Assembly: GCF_003852315.1 (NCBI RefSeq)
Contig: NZ_CP027762.1
Span: 4,817,501-4,881,500 of the forward strand
DNA length: 64,000 bases
Source of the DNA: Pseudomonas sp. LBUM920
GTDB lineage: Bacteria; Pseudomonadota; Gammaproteobacteria; Pseudomonadales; Pseudomonadaceae
Direction: 5' to 3'
Part shown: in pieces, positions 1-8,579 of the stretch
How the letters are laid out: every line of letters begins with the position of its first letter
Position numbering within the stretch: the first letter of the stretch is position 1
Translations under genes and position numbers: made by a program
The notes under the pieces: generated by a model
Seen by the model: only the letters and a program-made list of their open reading frames with translations
Databases searched by the model: none
What the model was told of the DNA's origin: nothing

Positions 1-1333
1 CGGGGAGCAGTGTTTTGGCTGAAAGAAGCTTGGTGCCAGCGCCCTCCCCGTCCAACAGGCTCTGCAAACACGCCAGGTATTTCTGCAAAAACGGGGTAAA
101 GCCCTCAATACTCCAATCGCGGCGGGCCGCAACATCGAGGAACTCAAGGCTCAGTACGCTACCTTTCGCGTAGGCATCCACACGCGGAAGCACGTATTTG
201 AAACCGTCGTCAGCAATGGCACTCGACTCATCGACAGCCACATTGCCCAGCTTTCTATACTGAACCTGAATCCCTTCCTCGGTGTTGACGAACAACGATT
301 CCTTGCAGTACCGAGTCTTTCTGCCTGTGCTGTAGTGGTACGCCAGAACGTCACCGTCCAGCGGTTGATCATCGGCACAAGAAGCCACGATCAAAAACGA
401 GTTGGCCAGCTCCATACCCAGGCGGTTGTTGATAACCACCGACCAGGCCTTCTCCAGATTGAAGGTTGTCTGCTCAGGAAGTTGCGGGTCTTTCTTGACG
501 TTCTGCCACGCCAGCGCGGCGGCGTCGAAACCGTCGCACGCAAAACCGCTCTCGGTAATGATTGAATTGGGAAGCTTGTAATCCGGGCTCGGCGCCAGAA
601 AGCTGGACGAGGTGAAACCTGCGCGCGCTATGAGGTCTTCGAGCTCTTTCTTACCGTAGGTCTTGGGCTGTCCATGCTCGTACCGACCTTCGATACCGTA
701 CATGGTGATGCCAACGTGATCTTCCGGCGCGCCGGCGAAGTACTTCAGACCCAGCTGGTTTTCGATGGCGATAAAAAGATGGCCATCGGGCTTCAACAAT
801 TGGCGAACGCGCATGAGCATCGCTAAGGCGGGGTCTGCTGCGTTACTGAACATACTGGCGTACTCCAGCACACCAATAAGCGTGACCACGTCGAACTGCT
901 CTTCGATTTTGAAGTCGTCGAAGCGCTCGGCCAACACCGTCACGTTATCCAGGTCCCGTGTACGGCTCGCAGCCATGGCTGCTCGGCGAGGACTTCCTTC
1001 CAGACACAATAGATCGGCGCCACATTCGCCGAGGTAGCGGCTGATAGCGCCACAGCCGGCACCAATTTCCAGCACTCGGGATTTGAACAGATGCTCAAAG
1101 GGACGCAGGATGTTCGCGCGCGTCGCGCTCAAGTGGTAGAGCTTGGCCCAGTCGGTGCAGTATTGCGGCAGCTCGTCTGATAACACAGAAACGTCGCTGG
1201 CATTACTGATGATCCGGGCGAGTTCGTTTTCTGCATTATCTCCGTCGCTGTACGCGATGCCTTGGAAGTCGGCGCGCACCCAAACACCCGTATCGCTATC
1301 CTTGGAATAACCATATTGATCAAGTTTAAACAT
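1..1333 (-). CDS. SAM-dependent methyltransferase of the O-antigen locus (3' end outside window)
   Basis: Reading from an ATG at 1333 toward the left edge gives 444 codons without a stop, so the gene is truncated by the window. Around residues 88-104 lies VLEIGAGCGAISRYLGE, a class I SAM-binding motif I (GxGxG type), followed by LLCLEGSP (motif II acidic residue) and FDVVTLIGVLEY. The long C-terminal half is not recognised by eye. Its start overlaps the wzt stop by 8 bases, which implies translational coupling. Known biology: in ABC-exported O-polysaccharides a methyltransferase (as in WbdD systems) can cap the chain, and the Wzt C-terminal domain then recognises the cap. Inference: this gene may methylate the O-chain. 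Sugar methylation elsewhere in the repeat unit is the main alternative. Confidence 0.8.
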   Translation of the reverse strand, partial: MFKLDQYGYSKDSDTGVWVRADFQGIAYSDGDNAENELARIISNASDVSVLSDELPQYCTDWAKLYHLSATRANILRPFEHLFKSRVLEIGAGCGAISRYLGECGADLLCLEGSPRRAAMAASRTRDLDNVTVLAERFDDFKIEEQFDVVTLIGVLEYASMFSNAADPALAMLMRVRQLLKPDGHLFIAIENQLGLKYFAGAPEDHVGITMYGIEGRYEHGQPKTYGKKELEDLIARAGFTSSSFLAPSPDYKLPNSIITESGFACDGFDAAALAWQNVKKDPQLPEQTTFNLEKAWSVVINNRLGMELANSFLIVASCADDQPLDGDVLAYHYSTGRKTRYCKESLFVNTEEGIQVQYRKLGNVAVDESSAIADDGFKYVLPRVDAYAKGSVLSLEFLDVAARRDWSIEGFTPFLQKYLACLQSLLDGEGAGTKLLSAKTLLP

Positions 1334-2684
1334 TAAGGTCTACCGGATCGATGCTCATAGTCGCGGCGAGGTCAATCAACCCCAATAGCTTGGGCGTGGG
1401 TTCGACAACAAAGTGAATGGAGTCATAACGCCTGTCATGGGGAATGATGTGCTCGCCCTCTCTGGACGCGATCCCTAGGGATATAAAATAATCGCCAGTG
1501 GCCAACTTGTTAGTGAATTTCACACTGGCAGTGGCAACAGTCCCGGATTCGCCCATCGAACGGGTCTCAACACAATCGAGCAAATAAGAATTTGTGCCGT
1601 ATACCGTGACACCTTCCTTGGTTTTGATAGTGAACCCAAGAATGGGGTTTATGACCGAACGGTTAAATTTAAGCGACAAACCCAGTACGATTTCCTCACC
1701 TGGTTCCAGGCTGGTTGGGTACTCTCGACCGCTTGCGCTCAGATGAAAATCCATCAACGTTGCAGCACCGTCACCCCATCGATACTCGTGCGGGTTATAG
1801 CCCACGCGCGACGCGTAAACATCGCTTTCCAGCGACAGTTGCACGGTTTGTACGAGGGGCTCGGCCGCTTTATCCGCCTGCACCGGAATGTCTTGCGCTT
1901 CGGTGCTTGCGTCGGAATTGCGGCCAAACAGGATGTCGGTGTAACGATTTATAACCGGACGTGACTCTCCGATCATTTCTATTCGACTTTGTTCCAACAG
2001 GATCGCGCGCGAGCAATGGGTGACCACTTGCTCACTGGAATGGGTCACCAACAGAATGCTGGTGCCATTTTCCTTAAGCTGACGCAGGCGTTCGAAGCAC
2101 TTGGCTTGAAAGCGTGCATCACCCACCGAGAGTGCTTCATCCACCACAAGGATTTCAGGATCGACCTGGGCCTGTACCGCAAATGCGAGCCTTACCGCCA
2201 TGCCACTGGAGTAGGTCTTGACCGGGTGATCTAGGAACTCACCGATATCGGCGAAGCTTGCGATTGCATCAAAGCGATCATTCACTTCGTCGTGCGTCAG
2301 CCCGAGGACCGCCGCGTTCAGATAGACATTCTCCCGACCGGTAAACTCCGGGTTAAAACCCGAGCCCAACTCAAGCAGCGCAGCGATGCGGCCGCGCGTC
2401 TCGATCTCGCCGATGGTCGGTGTCAGCGTGCCGCAGATAATCTGCAGCAGCGTGGACTTACCCGATCCATTGCGACCAACAATACCGACGGTTTCACCTT
2501 TATTGACTTCAAAACTGATGTCACGCAGCGCCCAGAACTCCTTGCCATAGGTGGTGACCTTGTCACCCGCCCATCGCTGGAAACGCGGCACGATCGCCTG
2601 CTTTAAACGGTCTCTAGGCTTGTCGTAGGTGTAAAAACATTTGGAGACATTCCGAACGCTGATTACGGCTTGATCAGATGACAT
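1326..2684 (-). CDS. wzt: O-antigen ABC exporter, ATP-binding subunit with C-terminal glycan-binding domain
   Basis: A 452-residue ATPase that energises export of lipid-linked O-polysaccharide across the inner membrane with Wzm. Visible motifs: Walker A GRNGSGKST, signature YSSGMAVRL, Walker B ILVVDEALSVGD and the switch His in LLVTHSS. The nucleotide-binding domain fills about residues 1-250. The remaining ~190 residues, with YRWGDGAATLMDFHL and EPGEEIVLGLSL, look like the Wzt C-terminal beta-sandwich (Wzt_C) that recognises the polysaccharide end. The reading frame is open further upstream, but the start at 2684 (MSSDQAVISV) overlaps the wzm stop by 11 bases, has an AAAGGG sequence upstream and matches the family N-terminus. 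Confidence 0.93.
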   Translation of the reverse strand: MSSDQAVISVRNVSKCFYTYDKPRDRLKQAIVPRFQRWAGDKVTTYGKEFWALRDISFEVNKGETVGIVGRNGSGKSTLLQIICGTLTPTIGEIETRGRIAALLELGSGFNPEFTGRENVYLNAAVLGLTHDEVNDRFDAIASFADIGEFLDHPVKTYSSGMAVRLAFAVQAQVDPEILVVDEALSVGDARFQAKCFERLRQLKENGTSILLVTHSSEQVVTHCSRAILLEQSRIEMIGESRPVINRYTDILFGRNSDASTEAQDIPVQADKAAEPLVQTVQLSLESDVYASRVGYNPHEYRWGDGAATLMDFHLSASGREYPTSLEPGEEIVLGLSLKFNRSVINPILGFTIKTKEGVTVYGTNSYLLDCVETRSMGESGTVATASVKFTNKLATGDYFISLGIASREGEHIIPHDRRYDSIHFVVEPTPKLLGLIDLAATMSIDPVDLNV

Positions 2685-3501
2685 CAGCGAACCCTTTACG
2701 TGTTTTTTGGAAGAACCAATAGCCGACGGAGGCAATGATTGCTCCAACGATGACAGCAACGCCTAGACTCTCCCAATTGGGTAGATGGCCGAAAAGCAAG
2801 ACGCTTCGACTCTCCTCAATAATGTAGGTCAGCGGGTTGAGCTTTAACCAAGGCTTATAAACATCAGGCAGCGCCGCTACCGGGTAAAGCACGGGCGAAA
2901 GAAAGAGCAGTACCGTGGTGAGCACCGTGATTACGTGCCCCACGTCCCGCAGGTAAACCCCCAGCGACGCCAAAAACCAACTGACCCCCAGCGTGGCCAG
3001 AATCAATGGCACGAGAATCAAGGGGAACAGCAGCGCCGTCCAATGCAGTTGTCCCAGGATAAGAAACTGGGCGCCCAACAATACAACCAGGCTGATGCAA
3101 CTGTGGAACAGCGCAGAACCCAAGGTAATCACCGGCAGGATCTCGAGCGGGAACACCACCTTTTTTACATAGTTACTGTTGGCCATCACCAAGGTCGGCG
3201 CACGATTGGCGCACTCGGCAAATAACCCATGCACGATCATGCCGACAAACAGCAGGATCGCGAACCCACCCTTGCCTGTATCGACACCGATCCATCGGGA
3301 TTTGAAAATTTCTGAAAACACGAAGGTGTATACCGCGAGCATCAGAATCGGGTTGAAGAACGACCATGTCAGGCCCATCACCGATCCGCGGTAACGCCCA
3401 ATGACTTCACGTTTGGTCATTTGTGAAATCAATGAACGGTATTTCCAGAGATTGACCACAAGACTGATTGGACCTGCTGAAGGTCTGCTATGAGGATCCA
3501 C
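2674..3501 (-). CDS. wzm: O-antigen ABC exporter, permease subunit
   Basis: A 275-residue ABC-2 type membrane protein that forms the inner-membrane channel for O-polysaccharide and pairs with Wzt. The N-terminal TKREVIGRYRGSVMGLTW is the characteristic amphipathic segment of this family, followed by about six hydrophobic segments. The GTG start at 3501 shares one base with the rfbC stop codon (TAG/GTG) and leaves the ~25 residues normally found ahead of the REV..RY motif. An ATG at residue 28 would cut into the conserved region and is less likely. It sits between sugar-nucleotide synthesis genes and wzt in a tight operon. Confidence 0.92.
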   Translation of the reverse strand: MDPHSRPSAGPISLVVNLWKYRSLISQMTKREVIGRYRGSVMGLTWSFFNPILMLAVYTFVFSEIFKSRWIGVDTGKGGFAILLFVGMIVHGLFAECANRAPTLVMANSNYVKKVVFPLEILPVITLGSALFHSCISLVVLLGAQFLILGQLHWTALLFPLILVPLILATLGVSWFLASLGVYLRDVGHVITVLTTVLLFLSPVLYPVAALPDVYKPWLKLNPLTYIIEESRSVLLFGHLPNWESLGVAVIVGAIIASVGYWFFQKTRKGFADVI

Positions 3502-4046
3502 TAGGCGAACTTCTCAGCGTTGATCAAACTTACGGCATTCGCATCTTTGGCAGAGAGCGTAGGCGGCTCGGTGATCGGCCATTCGATTGCGACGTCTGCG
3601 TCATCCCACGCAAGACTGCGCTCATGCTCAGGTGCCCAATAATCGGTGGTCTTGTAGAGGAACTCGGCACTTTCCGAGAGCACCACGAAACCGTGGGCAA
3701 AGCCTGGCGGAATCCAGAGCTGCGCTCGGTTGCTGGCACTGAGGTGTACCCCGACCCATTTGCCAAATGTCGACGAGCTTTCACGTAGGTCTACGGCAAC
3801 GTCAAAGACCTCACCGTGTGTCACGCGCACCAGCTTGCCCTGGGCCTGTTTGATCTGATAATGCAGCCCGCGAAGCACGCCCTTGACTGATTTGGAGTGG
3901 TTGTCTTGCACGAAATGAACAGGCCTTCCAACGGCCTCCTCGAAAACTTTCTGATTGAAGCTTTCGTAGAAAAAACCGCGTTCATCCCCGAACACCTTCG
4001 GCTCAAACAGAATTACGTCCGGGATGGCAAGTGAGCTGGATCGCAT
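3501..4046 (-). CDS. rfbC: dTDP-4-dehydrorhamnose 3,5-epimerase
   Basis: A 181-residue cupin-fold enzyme and third step of dTDP-L-rhamnose synthesis: it epimerises C3 and C5 of dTDP-4-keto-6-deoxyglucose. Family hallmarks are GDERGFFYESFN, the catalytic-His segment LRGLHYQ, FDVAVDLR, IPPGFAHGF and the tyrosine in FLYKTTDYW. Length is normal for the family. A GGAG sequence lies about 11 bases before the ATG. A gap of about 100 bases separates it from rfbA, the largest gap inside the operon. No hairpin was seen in that gap. Confidence 0.96.
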   Translation of the reverse strand: MRSSSLAIPDVILFEPKVFGDERGFFYESFNQKVFEEAVGRPVHFVQDNHSKSVKGVLRGLHYQIKQAQGKLVRVTHGEVFDVAVDLRESSSTFGKWVGVHLSASNRAQLWIPPGFAHGFVVLSESAEFLYKTTDYWAPEHERSLAWDDADVAIEWPITEPPTLSAKDANAVSLINAEKFA

Positions 4047-4149
4047 TATTACAATATCTCCAAAGTGTTATCAGGGCCGGCTTCGCGGCGCTACAGATCA
4101 AATTATTCTTCAGGCAACAGCTCCGAATACCGCACCGGGCATCGCACTA

Positions 4150-5040
4150 TCAAAAAATCTTTTCGTGCAGCAAACGCTTGAGATACTGACCGTAGCCATT
4201 CTTGGAAAGCGGCGCGGCGAGTTTCTCCAACTGCTGCGCATCAATCCACTTTTGCCGAAACGCGATCTCTTCAGGGCAGGCCACTTTAAGCCCCTGACGG
4301 TGCTCAAGCGTGGCGATGAAACTACTGGCTTCCAGCAGCGAGTCGTGGGTGCCGGTATCCAACCACGCATAGCCTCGGCCCATGATCTCTACCGACAGCT
4401 TGCCCCGCTCCATGTAGATACGGTTAAGGTCGGTAATCTCAAGCTCGCCTCGTGGCGATGGCTTGATGCTTTTGGCGATGTCCACTACGTCCTGGTCATA
4501 GAAGTAAAGACCGGTCACCGCGTAGTTCGACTTAGGCTCAAGAGGCTTTTCTTCGAGGCTGATCGCCTTGCCCTGTGCATCGAACTCTACAACGCCGTAA
4601 CGCTCAGGATCGTTTACGTGATAGGCGAAAACACTCGCGCCATCCTGACGCAGCATCGCGCTTGCCAGCAGCTCATTGAAATGATGGCCGTGATAGATGT
4701 TATCGCCCAGCACCAAGGCCGACAGATCGTTGCCGATGAACTCCTCGCCAATGATGAATGCCTGCGCCAGGCCATCCGGGGATGCCTGTACGGCATACGA
4801 GATATTCAAACCCCAGCTACTGCCATCGCCCAACAGCTGCTCGAAACGCGGGGTGTCCTGCGGCGTTGAAATGATCAGGATGTCGCGAATACCCGCCAGC
4901 ATCAGCGTGGTCAGCGGGTAGTAGATCATTGGCTTATCGTAAACCGGCAGCAATTGCTTGGAGATAGCCAAGGTTGCAGGGTGCAGACGCGTGCCTGAGC
5001 CGCCAGCCAGGATGATTCCTTTACGTTTGAGCATGTTCAT
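4150..5040 (-). CDS. rfbA: Glucose-1-phosphate thymidylyltransferase
   Basis: A 296-residue nucleotidyltransferase making dTDP-glucose from dTTP and glucose 1-phosphate, the entry step of the dTDP-rhamnose pathway. The N-terminal KGIILAGGSGTRLHP is the signature nucleotide-binding loop. KQLLPVYDKPMIYYPL and VLGDNIYHG follow as in RfbA/RmlA. The ATG at 5040 overlaps the rfbD stop in a 4-base ATGA arrangement, so it is preferred over the longer open frame upstream. A second ATG two codons later (MLKRKG) is possible. Confidence 0.96.
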   Translation of the reverse strand: MNMLKRKGIILAGGSGTRLHPATLAISKQLLPVYDKPMIYYPLTTLMLAGIRDILIISTPQDTPRFEQLLGDGSSWGLNISYAVQASPDGLAQAFIIGEEFIGNDLSALVLGDNIYHGHHFNELLASAMLRQDGASVFAYHVNDPERYGVVEFDAQGKAISLEEKPLEPKSNYAVTGLYFYDQDVVDIAKSIKPSPRGELEITDLNRIYMERGKLSVEIMGRGYAWLDTGTHDSLLEASSFIATLEHRQGLKVACPEEIAFRQKWIDAQQLEKLAAPLSKNGYGQYLKRLLHEKIF

Positions 5041-5933
5041 TTCTCTAGTGTTTCTATGAGCATCCGTGCCACACCGTCTTGCCATTCAGGCAAGCGCAAT
5101 GAGAAGGCATTCTGCAGTTTTTGGGTGTTGAGTCGGGAGTTGCCGGGGCGCTTGGCCGGTGTTGGGTAAGCGGCCGTAGTCAGCGCACCCACGGCATCCG
5201 GGGCAACCTTGAGGTGCACACCGGCAGTCTGAGCGTGTTCAAGCACGAAGCGGGCATAGCGATACCATGTGGTCTCGCCAGCTGCCGCCAAGTGATAAAC
5301 CCCACTCAGTTGGGGGTTCGAATGCATCGTGCGGATGGCATGTGCGGTAACGTCGGCCAACAGATCCGCCCCAGTGGGCGTACCAAACTGATCGTCGATT
5401 ACGTTAAGGCTGTCGCGCTCTTGCGCCAGACGCAGCATGGTCTTGGCGAAGTTATTACCTCGCGCGGCATAGACCCAACTGGTGCGCAAGATCAGATGCG
5501 CGCAACCGCTGGCCTGGATCGCTTGCTCGCCCTGGAGTTTGGTCGCGCCGTAAACGCTCAGCGGCCCTACCGCGTCGCTTTCCTGCCAAGGCGTCTGACC
5601 ATCACCGGCGAACACGTAGTCAGTGGAGTAGTGAACCAGCAGGGCATTGAGTTTTTGCGCCTCTGCCGCCAGCACGGCCGGGGCCTGCGCATTCACACGC
5701 AGAGCCTGGTCCGGTTCGCTTTCGGCTTTGTCGACGGCCGTATAGGCCGCCGCATTGACGATGACGTCAGGCGCAAAGCGCTGCACGGTGGCCGCCAACC
5801 CTTGCAGGTCGTTCAGATCACCGCAGTAGTCCTGGCTTTTCGAGTCGAGCGCAAGCACTTGGCCCAGCGGGGCCAAACTGCGTTGCAACTCCCACCCCAC
5901 TTGGCCATTTTTGCCAAGTAGAAGGATCTTCAT
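5037..5933 (-). CDS. rfbD: dTDP-4-dehydrorhamnose reductase
   Basis: A 298-residue extended SDR enzyme and the last step of dTDP-L-rhamnose synthesis, using NAD(P)H to reduce the 4-keto group. It has the nucleotide-binding GKNGQVGWEL at the N-terminus, VNAAAYTAVDKAE and the active-site YxxxK within SVYGATKLQGE. FGTPTGADLLAD and RPGNSRLNTQKL are typical C-terminal substrate-binding segments. The ATG at 5933 overlaps the rfbB stop by 4 bases (ATGA). The longer frame upstream lies inside rfbB and is rejected. Confidence 0.96.
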   Translation of the reverse strand: MKILLLGKNGQVGWELQRSLAPLGQVLALDSKSQDYCGDLNDLQGLAATVQRFAPDVIVNAAAYTAVDKAESEPDQALRVNAQAPAVLAAEAQKLNALLVHYSTDYVFAGDGQTPWQESDAVGPLSVYGATKLQGEQAIQASGCAHLILRTSWVYAARGNNFAKTMLRLAQERDSLNVIDDQFGTPTGADLLADVTAHAIRTMHSNPQLSGVYHLAAAGETTWYRYARFVLEHAQTAGVHLKVAPDAVGALTTAAYPTPAKRPGNSRLNTQKLQNAFSLRLPEWQDGVARMLIETLEK

Positions 5934-7000
5934 GCTGAGCGCTCGGCGTAGTTCTTCTCTACCCACTCGCGGTAAGCACCCGATTGGATATTGCTGACCC
6001 AATCCTGGTTATCCAGGTACCACTCCACGGTCTTGCGGATGCCGGTCTCGAAGGTTTCGGCCGGCTTCCAGCCCAACTCGCGCTCCAGTTTGCGCGCGTC
6101 GATGGCGTAACGGCGGTCATGGCCAGGGCGATCGGTCACGTATGCAATCTGGTCACTGTACGGCGTGCCATTCGCCTGAGGGCGCAGCTCATCGAGCAGG
6201 GCGCAAACGGTGTGGACGATGTCCAGGTTTGGCTTCTCGTTCCAGCCGCCGACGTTGTAGACCTCGCCCACGGTGCCGGCTTCCAGTACACGACGGATGG
6301 CACTGCAGTGGTCTTTTACGTACAGCCAGTCACGAATTTGCTGACCATCGCCATACACCGGCAGCGCCTTGCCTGCCAACGCGTTGACGATCATCAACGG
6401 GATCAATTTTTCCGGGAAATGGTACGGCCCGTAGTTGTTCGAGCAGTTGGTGGTCAGTACAGGCAAGCCATAGGTGTGATGGTAGGCACGCACCAAATGG
6501 TCGCTGGCCGCCTTACTGGCCGAGTACGGGCTGTTAGGCTCGTACTGATGGTGTTCGGTGAACGCCGGATCGTCCTTGGCCAAGGAGCCGTAGACTTCGT
6601 CAGTCGACACATGCAGGAAACGGAAGGATTGCTGAGCATCGGCGTCCAGCCCTTTCCAGTAGGCACGCACCGCCTCCAGCAGGCGGAAGGTACCGACGAC
6701 GTTAGTCTCGATGAAGTCTTCCGGGCCATGGATAGAACGGTCTACGTGCGACTCGGCAGCGAAGTTCAGGATAGCGCGCGGCTGATGTTCAGCGAGCAAA
6801 CGCTGGACCAGCTGGGTATCTGCGATGTCGCCCTGTACGAATACGTGGCGCTCGTTGCCCTCGAGCGAGCTGAGGTTCTCCAGGTTGCCGGCATACGTCA
6901 GCTTATCCAGATTAATGACCGGCTCATCCGCCTGGGCTACCCAGTCCAATACAAAATTTGCACCGATAAAGCCAGCACCGCCGGTTACTAAGATAGTCAT
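5930..7000 (-). CDS. rfbB: dTDP-glucose 4,6-dehydratase
   Basis: A 356-residue extended SDR protein that converts dTDP-glucose to dTDP-4-keto-6-deoxyglucose with bound NAD+. Visible are the Rossmann motif VTGGAGFIGANF, NFAAESHVDRSI, the catalytic STDEVYGSL (Thr-Asp-Glu) and the YxxxK motif in YSASKAASDH. RDWLYVKDH and DRPGHDRRYAID are classical RmlB segments. The start lies 4 bases after the stop of the glycosyltransferase gene, so the two are probably cotranscribed. Confidence 0.97.
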   Translation of the reverse strand: MTILVTGGAGFIGANFVLDWVAQADEPVINLDKLTYAGNLENLSSLEGNERHVFVQGDIADTQLVQRLLAEHQPRAILNFAAESHVDRSIHGPEDFIETNVVGTFRLLEAVRAYWKGLDADAQQSFRFLHVSTDEVYGSLAKDDPAFTEHHQYEPNSPYSASKAASDHLVRAYHHTYGLPVLTTNCSNNYGPYHFPEKLIPLMIVNALAGKALPVYGDGQQIRDWLYVKDHCSAIRRVLEAGTVGEVYNVGGWNEKPNLDIVHTVCALLDELRPQANGTPYSDQIAYVTDRPGHDRRYAIDARKLERELGWKPAETFETGIRKTVEWYLDNQDWVSNIQSGAYREWVEKNYAERSA

Positions 7001-7004
7001 TGAG

Positions 7005-8006
7005 TCAGATCTTTTTCAGTAGTGTTGCAAGAATTAGCCCGAGGTTCCCCATTAAAGTCTGCCGATACAAACCGGCCGACCGGAACCCCAACACTCGTCT
7101 AAGTAACGTTTGCCTGCGCGCATGCTTGAAGCGCATAAGAGTCAGTCGTTGCTCTTCGCAAAGACGGTGGGACATCGCTTCGAGGGCACAGATGTTCTGT
7201 TCGTTCCATTCGAAGAACCGTCCTTGGAAAATCATTTTCAGCCGTACCAGGCGAGCGGCCCAACTGGAGTTGCTACCAATAAGATTTTCATCGTGCTGGC
7301 GGTACAACATTCTCGGCTGGTGATCATAGTGCACGGCGCCTCCGGCCCCCGTTACAAGCTGGTAGATCCACCAGTCGTGCGAGGGCACCTTGACGTTCAA
7401 ACCCGCCTCGAGGATCAACTCACGTGCAGCCCGATTAAAAACCATCGTGTTGCCACCCGCAATACTTTGAACGAGCGCGTTTGAGAAGTGCGGAGGGCGT
7501 GGGAAAAGCGGAGAAAAGCCAAGCTTTGCACCCGACTCACTGACTAACTGAGTACGGCCACAGTATAGAGCAGGGATGTGCTCAGGAATGGTCTGCAACC
7601 AGGACTGCGCCACCGCCAGCTTATCGTCGTTCCAGATATCGTCCTGATCACACCAGGCAAAATAATCGGCGACGATGTCAGGACGGCAAGTTAACGAGAG
7701 AAAATTGGCGACAAACCCTCTTCCGGGACCTGCCACAACCTTGAGACGGTCGCGTCCCCAACGCTGAGCATAGTCTTGGAGAATCGCTGACGTACTATCT
7801 CGAGAGCCGTCATCGGAAACGACTAATGACCAGTTGCGATGGCTCTGTCGCTCAATGGAGTCGAGTTGATCCCTGAGGAACGCCTCACCATTGTACGAGC
7901 ACATCAAAACCGCAACCTTTGCTAAGCAAACGTCGTGCGGTTGGACATTGGATAGACTGCGCGATGCGAAAATAGACACAACATCCCTTTTGCGAGCAAA
8001 CTGCAT
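7005..8006 (-). CDS. Glycosyltransferase family 2, probable rhamnosyltransferase
   Basis: A 333-residue GT-A fold glycosyltransferase. VAVLMCSYNGEAFLRDQL is the family-2 N-terminal motif, VVSDDGSRD follows, and WCDQDDIW carries the DxD-type metal/nucleotide-sugar site. Being first in the operon with four dTDP-rhamnose genes behind it, transfer of rhamnose to an O-chain or core acceptor is the natural inference, though the acceptor cannot be read. The N-terminus is uncertain: the ATG at 8006 has a poor ribosome site, while a GTG at 7979 has AAGGGA a few bases upstream. Confidence 0.85.
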   Translation of the reverse strand: MQFARKRDVVSIFASRSLSNVQPHDVCLAKVAVLMCSYNGEAFLRDQLDSIERQSHRNWSLVVSDDGSRDSTSAILQDYAQRWGRDRLKVVAGPGRGFVANFLSLTCRPDIVADYFAWCDQDDIWNDDKLAVAQSWLQTIPEHIPALYCGRTQLVSESGAKLGFSPLFPRPPHFSNALVQSIAGGNTMVFNRAARELILEAGLNVKVPSHDWWIYQLVTGAGGAVHYDHQPRMLYRQHDENLIGSNSSWAARLVRLKMIFQGRFFEWNEQNICALEAMSHRLCEEQRLTLMRFKHARRQTLLRRVLGFRSAGLYRQTLMGNLGLILATLLKKI

Positions 8007-8048
8007 ACCCTGTAAATACGTAGGATATAGGCCACAATAAGGTCGGAA

Positions 8049-8076
8049 TTATTACAGCATTACTCTGTAAGCACAA
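8049..8076 (-). promoter_or_regulatory. Candidate sigma-70 promoter of the O-antigen operon
   Basis: On the minus strand, TTGTGC (8076-8071) and TAATAA (8054-8049) are separated by 16 bases, about 40 bases before the glycosyltransferase start. This is a plausible -35/-10 pair in the only sizeable gap upstream of the operon. No JUMPstart/ops element was seen. Apart from this and the hairpin at 8215-8260, nothing is recognised in 8007-8282. Confidence 0.4.
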
Positions 8077-8214
8077 TCGTACTGAATGCCAGCGGTCGGC
8101 TGCCATGAACGTACCAAGTGCTCTGCAATGCGGCATCACGCCACTATCTGAGCGTCTGCCTTAATAGCACGAGTATGGCGCAGACTGTAAATCCTGCGCG
8201 AACCCACATTAAAC

Positions 8215-8260
8215 AATGCTTTGACTGGAGCACCCTCATGCGCGTGCTCCAGTCAGCATT
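8215..8260. terminator. Long inverted repeat between two convergent/divergent units
   Basis: GACTGGAGCAC (8223-8233) pairs perfectly with GTGCTCCAGTC (8244-8254) around a 10-base loop, and flanking AATGCT/AGCATT extends the stem after a 2-base bulge. It lies just 3' of the transporter remnant on the minus strand. Only a weak T-rich run follows on that strand, so termination is likely but not certain. Confidence 0.5.
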
Positions 8261-8282
8261 GATTCAACAGCTCGCCACGCAC

Positions 8283-8498
8283 TCAGCTTTTACGAAACAC
8301 AAACCCCAAGCCAACAATGATCAACGCCATCCCCAACACGCTTAACAGCGCAAGCCGATTGCCAAAGATCAGGTAATCCATCACCGCTGTCACCGCCGCT
8401 ACCAGGTAGAACAGAAGAGTGACGCTCACCAGCTTGCCCCGCACGATAGCCGGCACAGCGACAGTGCCACACACCCACCCGGCAATCACTTCACCCAC
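8283..8498 (-). pseudogene. C-terminal remnant of an EamA/DMT-type transporter
   Basis: Seventy-one codons ending in LALLSVLGMALIIVGLGFVFRKS-like sequence (written here in outline) resemble the last two or three helices of a drug/metabolite transporter, which normally has ten helices and about 290 residues. The sequence upstream toward 8580 carries no matching reading frame and is occupied by the promoter of the next gene, so the N-terminal three quarters are gone. An independent small membrane protein is possible but less likely. Confidence 0.6.
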
Positions 8499-8545
8499 GC
8501 ACCGTGCGTAGAAGAGTTTTCATGCCGACGCAGAAAGCCGGTCGC

Positions 8546-8551
8546 TATAAT
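8546..8551 (+). promoter_or_regulatory. Consensus -10 element before the CPBP gene
   Basis: A perfect TATAAT lies 28 bases before the ATG at 8580, which would give a short leader carrying the AAGGA ribosome site. No good -35 hexamer is visible at 16-18 bases upstream, so the assignment is tentative. Confidence 0.35.
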
Positions 8552-8579
8552 GCCGGCCAGTTTTTTCCAAGGATTTCAT

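Noticed and set aside
8007..8282. Search for a JUMPstart/ops element before the O-antigen operon
   Set aside because: No GGCGGTAGCGT-like sequence was found on either strand of the gap.
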